Assembly (NCBI RefSeq): GCF_023343835.1
Contig: NC_064447.1
Coordinates: 12,181,501-12,245,500 of the forward strand
Length of the DNA stretch: 64,000 nt
Direction: 5' to 3'
From: Lagopus muta
Lineage: Eukaryota; Chordata; Aves; Galliformes; Phasianidae
Position numbers and translations under genes: made by a program. Each line of letters begins with the position of its first letter. The first letter of the stretch is position 1. Positions 1 to 10,770 of this stretch are shown here, piece after piece. The notes under the pieces are model-generated. The model did not search any database and was not told the DNA's origin. It saw only the letters and a list, made by a program, of their open reading frames with translations.

Positions 1-336
1 AAATTTTCTCAGAGAATCTGAAGTCTAATACTACAGACCATCCCCACCTAACCAAAGAGAAAAAAATACCATTCCCTCAGATAATAATGACTACAACGAA
101 GCCTGCCAATTCAGGTTTGTAGAACAGTAAGCTCCAGACTGCCTTAAATATAATCCCTGAAGTCAAAGCAAAGTTTGACAGTTTCAGTTATCCTGAAAAG
201 GATCTGCCTATGAAAAGCAACACTTCCAAAGGCAGAGGAGAACTAAAGACCTCAGTCACACAAGATCTGACAACACAGCAGAACGCACACGCTTCACTTC
301 TGATCTCTTTGCCCAAACCAATGTCACCCTCCATAC

Positions 337-3300
337 CTCTCACAGGGCGAGAAGTCAATAAGCTGTACTCCCTGGTGACTAAACCTTTGAATCTGCTTGA
401 ACTTCTCTCCACCCCAAAGCGCGATGCCCCTCTGGTGGAACGTAGCCAGATAGGTACCCTTGGGAGACCAACGTACGTAGGTTTCTGTCCACCGCTGCAA
501 AAAATAATTAAAAAATAATTAAAAATGTATATAAAACAATCAAACTTCGTGCTCAATAACTGAAGGGGAAAAGACTCCACATGTGGCCAGTAACATCGTA
601 TTTCACAAATCCACTTGCTCAGTGAAGATCTCGGAATGAGCGATGTTCACACACAATTCATAGCACTCGTTCATTCTTCAGTTGAGATTGTTTCACCTTA
701 CTGAGCTGCAGAAGTATTTACCAGGGACAGTAACAACCAGTGTTGAGTAACAATTGCAACAACCCAGCAGCTTCAGATTCTTTCATGGACTGCAGCTCTG
801 GCGAGAACATCTGCCTTCTCAGGAAGCTGAGACTCCTCACACTTCTAACAACACTACATCAGAAAGGTACCAGCAACACAGATCATGGCCAGTGCTACCC
901 ATGGTGTTGAGCACAACTGCTCTCCACCCCAGAGGTAGTTTCTTTCAACTGTAACACATAATGGTTGTTAGAGAAAGAAAATGTTTCCAGGCACCTGCAG
1001 TTCTTAGCAGGTCAGCTGGCTTATAGCAGGCATGCACACTAACTCCCCCATTTATATGGTATTACCAAACCAGCTGGTCTTCTTCAGCACCTCTGCTGTG
1101 AGCACAAAGGGAAAAAATGACCAGAAGCCACATGCTTAAGTACATACTTAGCACCAACAAACAGTATTCCTCAAACTCTGACTATGCATTTTCACTCACG
1201 TCTTCCTGAATCACTTACAGTGTACAAATGGTGTACATATAATGTACTAATAAGCATCACGGACAGCTTAAATTAAAAGAAAAGGAAGACAGACTTAAAG
1301 GAAGTTAACTCCACATTTGTTTTACCTATGCAGCTAAGCCTAATTCTAAAGGACAATTTTACTGCTCACTTTCTAAAGGAAGAAAAGAGAAAAAGTATTT
1401 CAGCAGGAGAAGATTTGCTTTTTTTTTTTTTTTTAAACTACAAGCCTGAAGTGTTACAAAAAGAATACGAGTGACAGTGTATCTGCAATGCACAGCACTT
1501 CCATGACACTCACTGCTCTGTCCTCAATTTGAACAGGCTCCTTGATATCATTCCAAAAAATGGAGGTCCGGTCTCCTGACTCAAAGATCACACTGTACTG
1601 ATCTCTACAATCAGGATCTTCCAACCAGTAACGAAGATTCCCCTAAGAAAAACAAAAGATCATCAGCAAATCACAGACAGGAAGACAAGCAAATTGCTAT
1701 CCATATGGCAGGTGGAAGTTTGTCTCCGCATAGCATGCACCATTGGTGTTCTATCATTCTATCATACCTATCAAATAAGTTACTGAAGTGAAATTACATA
1801 ATCCAGACCCAGTGGTTATTTGAGGCTGTAATGCTACAATGGGATGATAATAGCAGGGTGGCAAAGTCTTTGGCTACAGTGAGAATGAGCCCAAATACAG
1901 CAGCCACCAATGCAGAATTGAAGGAAAAGATCTGCTTTCCTTTGGAATGCCTCAGGTAGGCAACACCTCCAGCAAAAGATATCCTCACCTCCACTGCCAT
2001 CCCTTAAATGATTCCAGTCACTCAGGTCACTGCTTGAACCTGAGCTCCCCTGGGTGGGCCTTGCCTTTCTACCAGGTGCTCAATCACTGCTGCAGGCCAT
2101 GATTTAGCATTTCCACTACATGGGCTAACAGTACACATCATAAAAAGGTGAACCTTCAAGGTAGTTCAACAACATTTAACACATTTCGCCCTAAGTAACA
2201 CAAGGTTTTGTTTGTTTTAGAGGTTTTTTTGTTGTTGCCATTTGGGGTTTTACTTATTCAACTATCCCTTCCTCCAGAGTGCATTTCACAAAGCTAGTGG
2301 TAACCAGGCACAGTTTAAGTTGCCCTCAAACATTTAAAAATATAATAAGATGCTTTCAAAATTCTATTTTTAAATAGGTTGCATCAGGTCACTGTTTATC
2401 CTAAGTTTCTAGGTGGAACTCCAAGCAGAACCACTAATGTGAGAACAAAGGAACTGGAGTATGCAATCAGCACTGTCCCTGTCATTAACTGCATAATTTG
2501 TTAGTATTCACTTTTCAAAAAACCCTTACCAAATCTTTAAAAGGCTGTTTCTCAGGGATTTCCCACTCGTCACTGATTGTCATATACCTGAAAGAACAGT
2601 TGGAGTGGTTATACTTAGTGTAGGTGCTCTTGATTTGAATCCAGAAGACGATAAACTTGTGATAGTTGTACTCACTTGTCAAAGTCTGTGAAAAGATTGA
2701 CTCTGAAAGTGTGCTGCTTATCCAGTTTGTATCCATCTGCATTCTTGACAGCATCCACTGCATGAGATGGAGACATGTACTCCAGAAAGATGTACCTACA
2801 ATGCAGGAATACAAGAATGTAAGAGGATGTTCACTGGTCACTACATAAAAGAACGAATACGTTAAAAACAAAGTACTGATGTTAATAATGATGGGTAAGT
2901 AAGAGCAGTATTTCAAACCTAACCCCCAGCAGGTGCTATCATGACTTACCCTTTTGTCTTCCCATCTGCTTCTGGATAAAATTCATTTATAATTTTACCA
3001 AACTTGGAAAATATTTTGTGGATGACATTCTTGAGTTTCTCAAGTCGGTCTGGTCCAACCTGGGGAACATTATCCACTACGATCACTGAATCAATTCCAT
3101 CTGCTTCCTGTGGCTGGTCTTTCAGCACATCACCAAGTAATTCTGCAAACAAGAAGCAAGAATGAAGCACTGGCCTATATCACAGAAGAGAAAAACTGAA
3201 GAATAAAAATAACTAGAGATAATAAGAGAAGGGAGAGACCTGAAATTCAGGAAACTGGTTCAGTAACATTTAAGAAATCTGGTGGTCAGTGAAGCCTTCA

Positions 3301-6300
3301 TCAGAGAAACTAAGTGAATACAAGGCTCCCCATCAGCACTTGTTTGTTGAGATACGACAGTCCTCCATTTCTTGACAAGCTTCGAGGAATTAACTCCTGA
3401 AATCTTTCTTAATGAAATGCATTGGAGACATCAACAGTCCTCCTATTAGCTCGTTTCAGGAGCTGGAATTGGCTCAAGAAGCTCTCAAAACCAACAGAGC
3501 AGAACATGGTAAGATTCACTACCCAGTGACAGGTAGACTTACCAAATCATAACCACATGACTGACAGATCTAACACCCAAATCATAACCACATGACTTTG
3601 ATAGATCTAACACGTACCTCCCTTCCTTCCACACTACAACAGCTTTAGCACAATTCTAAACTACCTTCCATTTCAGAAGCTCTGCATGTATTAGTATCAC
3701 TGTAATTACGGCAGAGAACTCAAGCTCATTCAAAACCTTTAATTAAACAAAATTAAGGCGTCTTAAGACACCACGAACCACATTAAGCTAGCAACTAATG
3801 AATACAAGCACATCTTTTGTTACCCTGTATATTCTTCAACCATACCAAACCCCCCTCGCCTACCATTTTACACATTCATTGAGTACTTGCTGGTGGAATG
3901 GTTTGTTCAGTGCTGTCAGCTTCATCTTCTTCTCACCAGAGTAAAATTGCCAAAATCTTGCAACATAGTTGAAATCATACCAGCAAAGAAGGAAGAACGT
4001 TCAGAATGACCACAACCCAGCAGTTGTGGTTTTAATATCACACCAAGATTAAAGCAGCTAAAAGGCACACCATACATCCCCTTTGTCACACACAAAAACC
4101 ATGCTCAATTAGCTTCAAGCAGCAGGCTTCACAACACAGTTTACCTGCGGAATTCTCTACACATCTTACTTTAAGCCGCATCTCAAGTCAATTCCATTTA
4201 ATTATTTTGTATCCACAAACTTAACCCCATTGGTAACATTGAATTTAAACACATTTGGGTTGTTCTCCCCTCAATTTTTTTCTACAAAGATGAAGGCTAA
4301 CCCAGTTTGAGCCAAAGACTCAGAAGAAAGGAAATAGCTGCAGATAAGTTGATTTCTAAGTACCTATCGTTCCTCAGAGCATATTAAGATATACTGCCAT
4401 TACCCAGCCAGCTAACAACACACATACACTGAAGCTGTGGACATGTAACCACCTGCCTGATAGCTAAGAGATGGGCAGGGAAGCATCTGTTATGCCTACA
4501 AAAACTCCAAGGACCAAAAGAAGGACTTTCAAAGGCTGCTACTGTAGGAAAATAGTATCATTTTTTACTTCTAGAATTCTTCACGTCTTTCATTTTCCCT
4601 GCATAAAATGCATAACATGGAAGCACGCCCCACAAAGAACAGCAAGAATAATTCCATAAAATATCATGAAAAAGAGATAATTCTTAGGCTTCAATAATCA
4701 CTTTTTCATAGCCACTCCCCACGAAAGGCTATAAAAGAAAGGAATGCTTGTTTAGCTGAGCACAGAAGTAGACAACATTCTATACCAAGTCAGAACTGCA
4801 ACAGGTCAAACACATACCTACACTGTGTAACTCCTCTACCTCAAACTCAAAACTATGAACAAAGGAACCTTCAAAGGGCAGGCAGCTGGTTCAGCCAGCT
4901 CTTTTCCCACAGGCCAGAAGAGAGGGGTGTGGTGGGTACACAGCTATCTTCAGCTGGCAGAATTTTAAGGACCTCTCTCATTATCTGAACTAAAACCTCA
5001 TTGCACCCGAGCGATGATCTGACACATTCTCTCTGTGGAAGATGGAACAGCCGTTCTGCTGTGCCAACACCACTCTGGAAAAAAAAAAACAACAAACCAA
5101 CACCAGTCAAAGTAACACCTGAGATGACCCAATCTTAAAGCCAGTCCGACTCAAAATTGGTATTGAACATGTAATTCTTATCATTAACATTGAAATAGCT
5201 TTGAATCAGTGATGCTGATGGCCTGGAATTGATTCTCCTGTAGAGTTATCAGGGTAAAGCAAAAGGACAAACGTAGCCCAAGAAGTAGCACAGGTAGATG
5301 GAAAACCAGACCAGCAGGAGTGACTAAACTTAAACACTGTAATTCAGCCACTAACGCTGTATTATTCACACAGATGAAGAGTTAGCCAAATTAACCCTAA
5401 AGAATAAAACACAAGACACAAGAACAGAAAACGTTCCCAGGTTCTATCTACACACTGACATGAACCTGATAATCCCCAATGTAGACAAAGCATCCAAAGC
5501 AAACACTTCACCAGACAACAAGAATCCAGCGATAAACTTGCAGACACTTTTGCCAACGTGTCTCTAAGATACGCACATGTTCAAAGTGCTATACAGACTG
5601 CTAAGAATAACACGCTTTTTTAATTCAAAATACTTCTCCACTTATTTATTAAGCTAAACATAGAACTGGAACACAAGAAAGCACAATTATCACCTGTGTT
5701 CCACCACCGATCCAAACCACCTGCTGACTTAGGAAGCAGTGCATGCTTTAAGATGCATTTTTCCGGTTCTGATACGTGTGACTATTACAGAGCCTACAGC
5801 AGCATTTACGTCAGACTGGCACAACAGACAAGTGGCTTTGCTACTCAAGAATTGGCACGGTTGATCTTGAAAGATTTGTCCGAAACCGCTGAAATACTGA
5901 AGCACCATTAGCGCCCTTACACCAGAGACAGCTGCTGCCGCAACGCCTTACAGGGACAGACGACGGCTGGGTCACCGCACGACAGTCACCGTGCAGTTTT
6001 TCTCTGAGGTCCCAAGTTGCTGCACACCGCAACTCACCGCCACGTTTCAGGAGGGCAGCGCGGGGCGCGGCCCGCACGGACACGGCGCGGCCTCCCCGCG
6101 CTCCCGCAGCGCCCGGCCCAGCCCGGCCCGCCGCCCCCCGCCCGCACCTTCGTCGCTGATGTCGTCCACGAAGCCCTCGGGATCGCTGAAGGAAAGCTCG
6201 TCCTCGGGCTCGGCGGGCGCAGCCTCCCCGTCCTCCCGCGGCTCGCAGGGCTCGGCCGGCGGCTCGCTGTCGGCCTCCTCCGGCGGCGGCTCGGCCTCGG

Positions 6301-6577
6301 GCCCGGTTTGAGGCTCGGCCCGCTCGGGGCTCTCCCGGCCGGACGCCGGCCGAGGGGAGGGCGGCTGAGGCGGCTGTGGCTCGACGGGTGGCTCCGAGGC
6401 GGCGGGCGGCGGCTCAAGGGGGCCCTCGGAGCCGCCCTGTTCCTCCGGCCCTTCTCTCTCGTCCTCCTTCAGTTGCTGCTCAGGCGGCGGCTCGGGCGGC
6501 GCTCCGTCGGGCCGCTCGGGCTCCTCGGCCGGGCCCTGGGCGCCGGGCGGCGAGGGGCTGTCCTCAGTGCCCTGCAT
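337..6577 (-). CDS. EIF3B: Eukaryotic translation initiation factor 3 subunit B, 5' half (six coding exons; continues beyond the left edge)
   Basis: EIF3B is a core scaffold subunit of the cytoplasmic eIF3 complex, which brings the 40S ribosome and mRNA together. Coding exons in transcript order are 6577-6148, 3142-2950, 2795-2676, 2587-2530, 1642-1514 and 494-337. Each is bounded by AG and GT on the minus strand, and the phases join without a frame break. Together they give about 362 residues, against 814 in human. Residues 1-143 are a Pro/Glu-rich acidic tail ending in [15 protein letters not shown]. Residues about 161-247 form the RRM, with the RNP2-like VIVVDNV at 163 and the RNP1-like GYIFLEY at 208. 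[19 protein letters not shown] follows, then the first beta-propeller part ([19 protein letters not shown], from residue 311). The next exon, expected to begin YLVTFSPLMD, is not in bases 1-336, so the window ends inside an intron. The start codon at 6577 lies in a CpG island and has no rival of similar quality. The family assignment is by near-identity to the human protein from memory. Confidence 0.95.
3543..3612. repeat. Two-copy short tandem duplication, unit about 35 bp
   Basis: In EIF3B intron 1, a unit that starts CAAATCATAACCACATGACT and ends AGATCTAACAC occurs twice in a row (about 3543-3576 and 3578-3612). The copies differ by a few bases. It looks like a small replication-slippage duplication. 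Confidence 0.8.
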
Positions 6578-6579
6578 GG

Positions 6580-7340
6580 GGGTCGGTGCGGGGCCCCGGC
6601 GGCCGCGCGTTCCCAGCTCGAGGGCGACGGGAAAAGGAGCGGGGGAGGGGCGAGGAGGCTCCTACGGCCGGGCCATGTGCGCCAGGCCCCGCGAGCCGCC
6701 GCTACCAACGGGCCGGAAGGCGGGGGGGAAGCGGCCCCGCCCCGACGGAGCTTTCGTCCGCCGCCGCCGCCGCTTCCTCCCCGCTCTGCCCCGCAGCAAT
6801 CGCCACCTCCTTCGCCGCTCACTCCCCCTCGCTCGGCCGGCAGCGCCGTCCGTCCTTTCCTGGCGCTCACAGCTGCAGCTCCCCCCGCTCCGCCGCTCTG
6901 TGGTTGAGCCCAACATGGCGGCTTCGGCCCGTTCGCTGAGGTGGGGTTGGGCCGAACCATTTCGCGGGAGACCAAAAGCTGAACGCGTCTCGGTGCTTAA
7001 CAGGAAGGGCGACGGCAGAACCCTCCGCCTGGTGCTGATGCCTCAGACCGTCTCCGCGTCCAGCACCAGGCAGGAGCCGACGACACAGCGCAGCGAAACT
7101 TGCCGCCTTCCCCCCCTCGGAACTCCCGCCATGGGCCCGCCCGAAGGCGGCGGGGCGAGCGCGGGCGCTACCAAAGCTTCTGAGGGGGTAGGGGGTGCGG
7201 TGCTGATCCCAGCGCCCCGCCATCGCATCGCCCTGCGTGGGGATGGGCCGGTGCTGAGGGAGTTGAGCGGGGCTGTGAGCTGGGAACGGGCTGTGAGTGC
7301 ACAGCCAGCTCAGAGCGCTGAGCTCTGTGTTCGTTAAACC
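6580..7340 (-). promoter_or_regulatory. EIF3B CpG-island promoter region
   Basis: This very GC- and CpG-rich block begins just upstream of the EIF3B start codon and fades by about 7.34 kb. The island also covers EIF3B exon 1 down to about 6.0 kb. Visible motifs are an ETS core (CCGGAAG, 6713-6719), GC boxes near 6730-6745 and a YY1-type site (AACATGGCGGC, 6912-6922). There is no obvious TATA box, which fits a dispersed housekeeping promoter. The exact transcription start cannot be read from the sequence. Confidence 0.7.
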
Positions 7341-9880
7341 ATGATTTTCTACCGAGGAGACTTCAGGCTGATGCAGAAATGTGTGTATGTTCAGCGTGTG
7401 CCGATGTATCCAAACTGACGCAGAGAACCTGCAGCTTTTCTTTGGAGCCATCAGGTTTAAGGGATGGCTTTAGAGGAAAAAAGATCAGAGCAGTTCTTGA
7501 GGAAGAATTAATCTCCGTTTGAGCTCCTGATCCTGCTGTTGTGTGTCGCTGCACTGTATTTCAAGCCATCGAACACTGAGGTGCAGACTGACAGCATAGA
7601 AGCGTCGTGAGGAGATCGAGCGCTGCGGTTCGCATTTCGAGTCCGGATCGTATCTTACAGCGCAGCCGCTTTCAAACTTCGATGAAAGTGAAAAAGAAGA
7701 GAAGAGAAGAGAAGAGAAGAGAAGAGAAGAGAAGAGAAGAGAAGAGAAGAGAAGAGAAGAGAAGAGAAGAGAAGAGAAGAGAAGAGAAGAGAAGAGAAGA
7801 GAAGAGCTAGGAAAAACTAGTTTGTAATTTATCAGATAGCCACAAGATGTCAGCCGAGCTCCATTCCAATTCAGCTGGGTGCTGTGTGTCAGTTCCCTCT
7901 TTAAGCCACGGGCAGTGTTATGAATGGAAACGATGACTGGCGCTGCGGTCACTTCTCCCCGCTTTGTCATGGCGCTTGGCTAGACTTTGACTTCCTGATT
8001 TTCAGCAGTAAATGCGTGAAAGTAAAGGAAAAGCTGCTGCCTCTCCTGCCCTCACAAACACGTGTTTTGTTTTTTTTGTCCAAATAGGAGGACACGCTGT
8101 GCTCCAATCCAGAGGACCAGCTGGATCCTCGAGATTACATGGCTTTTCCAACAGCACATTTGTGACTCAGCCTCCACAGCTCTTCACAGTTGCCCTCATT
8201 GCTGGGATAGGCAAATTTTCTATATTACCTTTCTTCCTGTTTACAAGCTATTAGCAAATTTAAATGCTGGGTCCTTCTTTCCTGTCGTCTATTTGCACTT
8301 TCTCTTACTTTAGGGCAATTTTTGATTTATCTCCTCTTCCTTCCTTCCTTCCATTTCCTTTCTTCAACTGAAAGTTCCCTTCAGTCCCTGTGCTGCTATC
8401 TCACTGTTACTCTTTGTCTGCCAGTGCTTACTCAGCAATCCAAGGGCGAGTGGAACAACTTCTAAAGTAGAGCTTTTTGCTGACAGATGAGGTTTGTTCC
8501 TGCACGTATTGCACACACAAAAATCCTAATCAGTGGGAAAAGTGGGATAAGAAGGCCAATCAGAAATGGCTTTTTGTAACACAACTATCAAAGCAGAAAT
8601 GCTTTATGTATTTTACTGTGTGCCAGTGACCTGAGAATGATGGAACGGAAAACAGTGATGCCTAAACTGAACCCTGATGGAGTATTCAAGCTCTTATCTG
8701 TATGAACTGTATGAAGTAGTATCTCATACTGATAGGACATGCACAGAATGACCCATTGCAAGACCAGGGCCTCAGGTAGCCCTGTACTTCTGTGAAACTT
8801 TGTTGCCTGCAACTTAGTGACATCAGCCTTATCCTTTTTCTAGTGGTGATAGTTTCTTCATGCTACAGGTTTTCCAGAAGCTTTCGCTGTGTTTACAATA
8901 CACAGGGACAGGTTCAATAACTTTTGTCAAGCAGTCTTTTTCTCCTTGTCAAAGATTATTTCAGCAATTGGATTATTTCTTTCACGGTATTTTTCTTCAA
9001 GACTCCTTCCGCAGATTGCAAAAACAATTTGCAGTTAGAATGTCTTATTTATACCAAATAAATAGTTATGCTATTAGCTGGACTACGGGCCAATCAAGGA
9101 TCCGTAGTTACACAGGAACATGTTGATTCCTCCATTCATTTTCTCAAAAAATGCTATATAGGCAAAAAATGATACAGTGCTTAGTTTCCAGAAGTGCTGA
9201 GCATGCAAAACTCTGCCCTCAGCTGCTGTGTAAACACGATTTGAAGAGCTTCTCATCTTAAATAGTGCCATGCTTTGATGGTTTTACACAGATTCAAGCC
9301 TGCACCAGCACTTGTGGGGATCCCAGGAAACAGAGTCCTTCCAAACATTTGTGTCTCTGTAGTCTTTTCCTTTGAGGGGGAAAAAAAAAAGTATATTATC
9401 TTCATAGTAAAGTTTTGGTTCCTAAGTATCGAGATCCCTCAAAATATATAAAATATTCAGCGTAGGAACCATCTGAAGGGCAAGACCAAATGGCAGAAGG
9501 AATGAAACGCTGTGGGAAAGGGTAATTCCACGGAAGAAAATACCACATGTTGTGTTGGTGCCAGAAGCTGTGAAGCACGGCCTGCTCTCCCTGTCACTGT
9601 GTGCCTGGATGGTCTTACAACCATTTTCCTTAGTTTTCAGAGGAAAAAAAAAATATAGTCTGATTCCAGCATCAGGGCTGTTACACCCATGAACCCCCAC
9701 ACTGCCAACGCTGGGTCATTTACATTGAGGTCAGGAGTGAGATCACAGGTAGGAATGTGGAATCCCAAAGCTTCTTCCTACATCCGACACAAGAGGAGCC
9801 TCTCTGATAGGGATGGCCTCAAACCGTGCCAGGGGAGGCACGGGTTGGATAGCAGACGAGTATTCTCAGACCGAGCGGTG
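7341..9880. other. Intergenic spacer between divergent EIF3B and SNX8
   Basis: No coding exon is recognisable on either strand. Apart from the AAGAG microsatellite at 7694-7806 I see only unique-looking sequence with short A and T runs (for example near 9380). The longest open frame here, on the minus strand at 7485-7970, is open only because the microsatellite has no stop in that frame. Confidence 0.7.
7694..7806. repeat. (AAGAG)n pentanucleotide microsatellite, about 22 copies
   Basis: This is a perfect tandem array of the 5-bp unit AAGAG/AGAAG over about 113 bp with no interruption. The uninterrupted purine tract runs 7690-7806. The unit is mirror-symmetric, so the array is a homopurine-homopyrimidine mirror repeat. 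It lies about 1.1 kb upstream of the EIF3B start codon and 2.3 kb upstream of SNX8. The perfect state suggests recent expansion and probable length polymorphism. Confidence 0.97.
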
Positions 9881-10770
9881 CTGCACTGGTACCGCTGCTC
9901 GTAGAGCGGCGCGGTCACCTCAGCAGAGGCGCGGCGTTGTGGCGCTCGGCTGCGGCTCTCGCAGCAGTTCTCCAACCCGAAGGACTCCGGCACCGCGCTG
10001 CCACGCGCCCCGCCGCCGCCGCCGCCGCCCCCCTCCCGGCCCGGCCCCGCCCGCGCTGACAGGCGGGCGCTGCGGAGGAAGGGGAGGGCGCCCGCCGGGC
10101 CGCGGCCTCACATGACTGCGGCCGCGATGGACGGAGACCCGTCCGCGGGCAGCGCGGGTGTCGGCACAGGTACGGGGTGGCTGCGGTCGGCGCCGCGGGG
10201 CCCTTCCTAAGCGCCGCCGGCTCGGGGAGGGCGACGGGGTCCTACGGGGTGGGCGGTCAGGGCTGCTGCCTCCGCCGAAACCTGAGGTAAAACGCGGCCG
10301 CCTTCCCCTTCTCTGCCCGGGGCGGCGGCCGCTCGGCTGGACCCGACGCCGGTTGGGTTCTCTGGGCGGCGCCCGCCGTTCGCTCGGCGAGGGGCGGCTC
10401 CGCTCCGCGGGTGGGAAACGCGCGGTGGGCGCAGCGGAGCCGCGTCCCGCTCGGTTCGGGGCGGAGGAGCGCCCGTCGGGGCTGCGGGAGGCGGCCGGAG
10501 CGTCGTGTTAATCGAGCCCTTCTGCTGGGAGGCGGGCGGGGAGCGGAGCAGCGCGGGGCGCCGCCTCGCTTAGAGCCACGCGGCCGGGCGCTGCCACGGT
10601 GACTTTATTTCGCCCGGAGCCGCTCGCTGCGTGCTGCGTCCGAGGCTTTGGCGCCTCTCTGCGCTGCGCCCATCGTGGGGCCGATCCCGGACACGAGGGG
10701 CTGGGAGGCGCGGTGTCACCGCACGGCGCTGCTCCGGAGCGCTGCTTTGAGAGCTTTTTGCTCCCGTCCT
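9880..10770 (+). promoter_or_regulatory. SNX8 CpG-island promoter and 5' region
   Basis: This GC- and CpG-rich block surrounds SNX8 coding exon 1 and extends into intron 1. A short (CCG)n run at about 10010-10029 lies some 85 bp upstream of the start codon and is probably in the 5' UTR or core promoter. No TATA box is evident. The transcription start is not determinable by eye. Confidence 0.7.

Noticed and set aside
3241-3310. Possible C/D-box snoRNA in EIF3B intron 1 on the minus strand (CTGATGA with CTGA boxes)
   Set aside because: The C box has C instead of a purine at its first base, and no terminal stem pairs the flanks.
6017-6907. 296-codon plus-strand open frame opposite EIF3B exon 1
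   Set aside because: It is the GC-rich complement of the EIF3B first exon and CpG island. Its Arg/Gly/Pro/Leu content is what GC-rich antisense frames give, and it resembles no protein.
7485-7970. 161-codon minus-strand frame with LLFSS repeats
   Set aside because: It is an artefact of translating the AAGAG microsatellite.
10109-10116. TCACATGA, an exact M-box (MITF/TFEB-type) over the SNX8 start codon
   Set aside because: An endosomal gene with such a site is tempting, but an 8-bp match overlapping the coding start is weak evidence without conservation or binding data.
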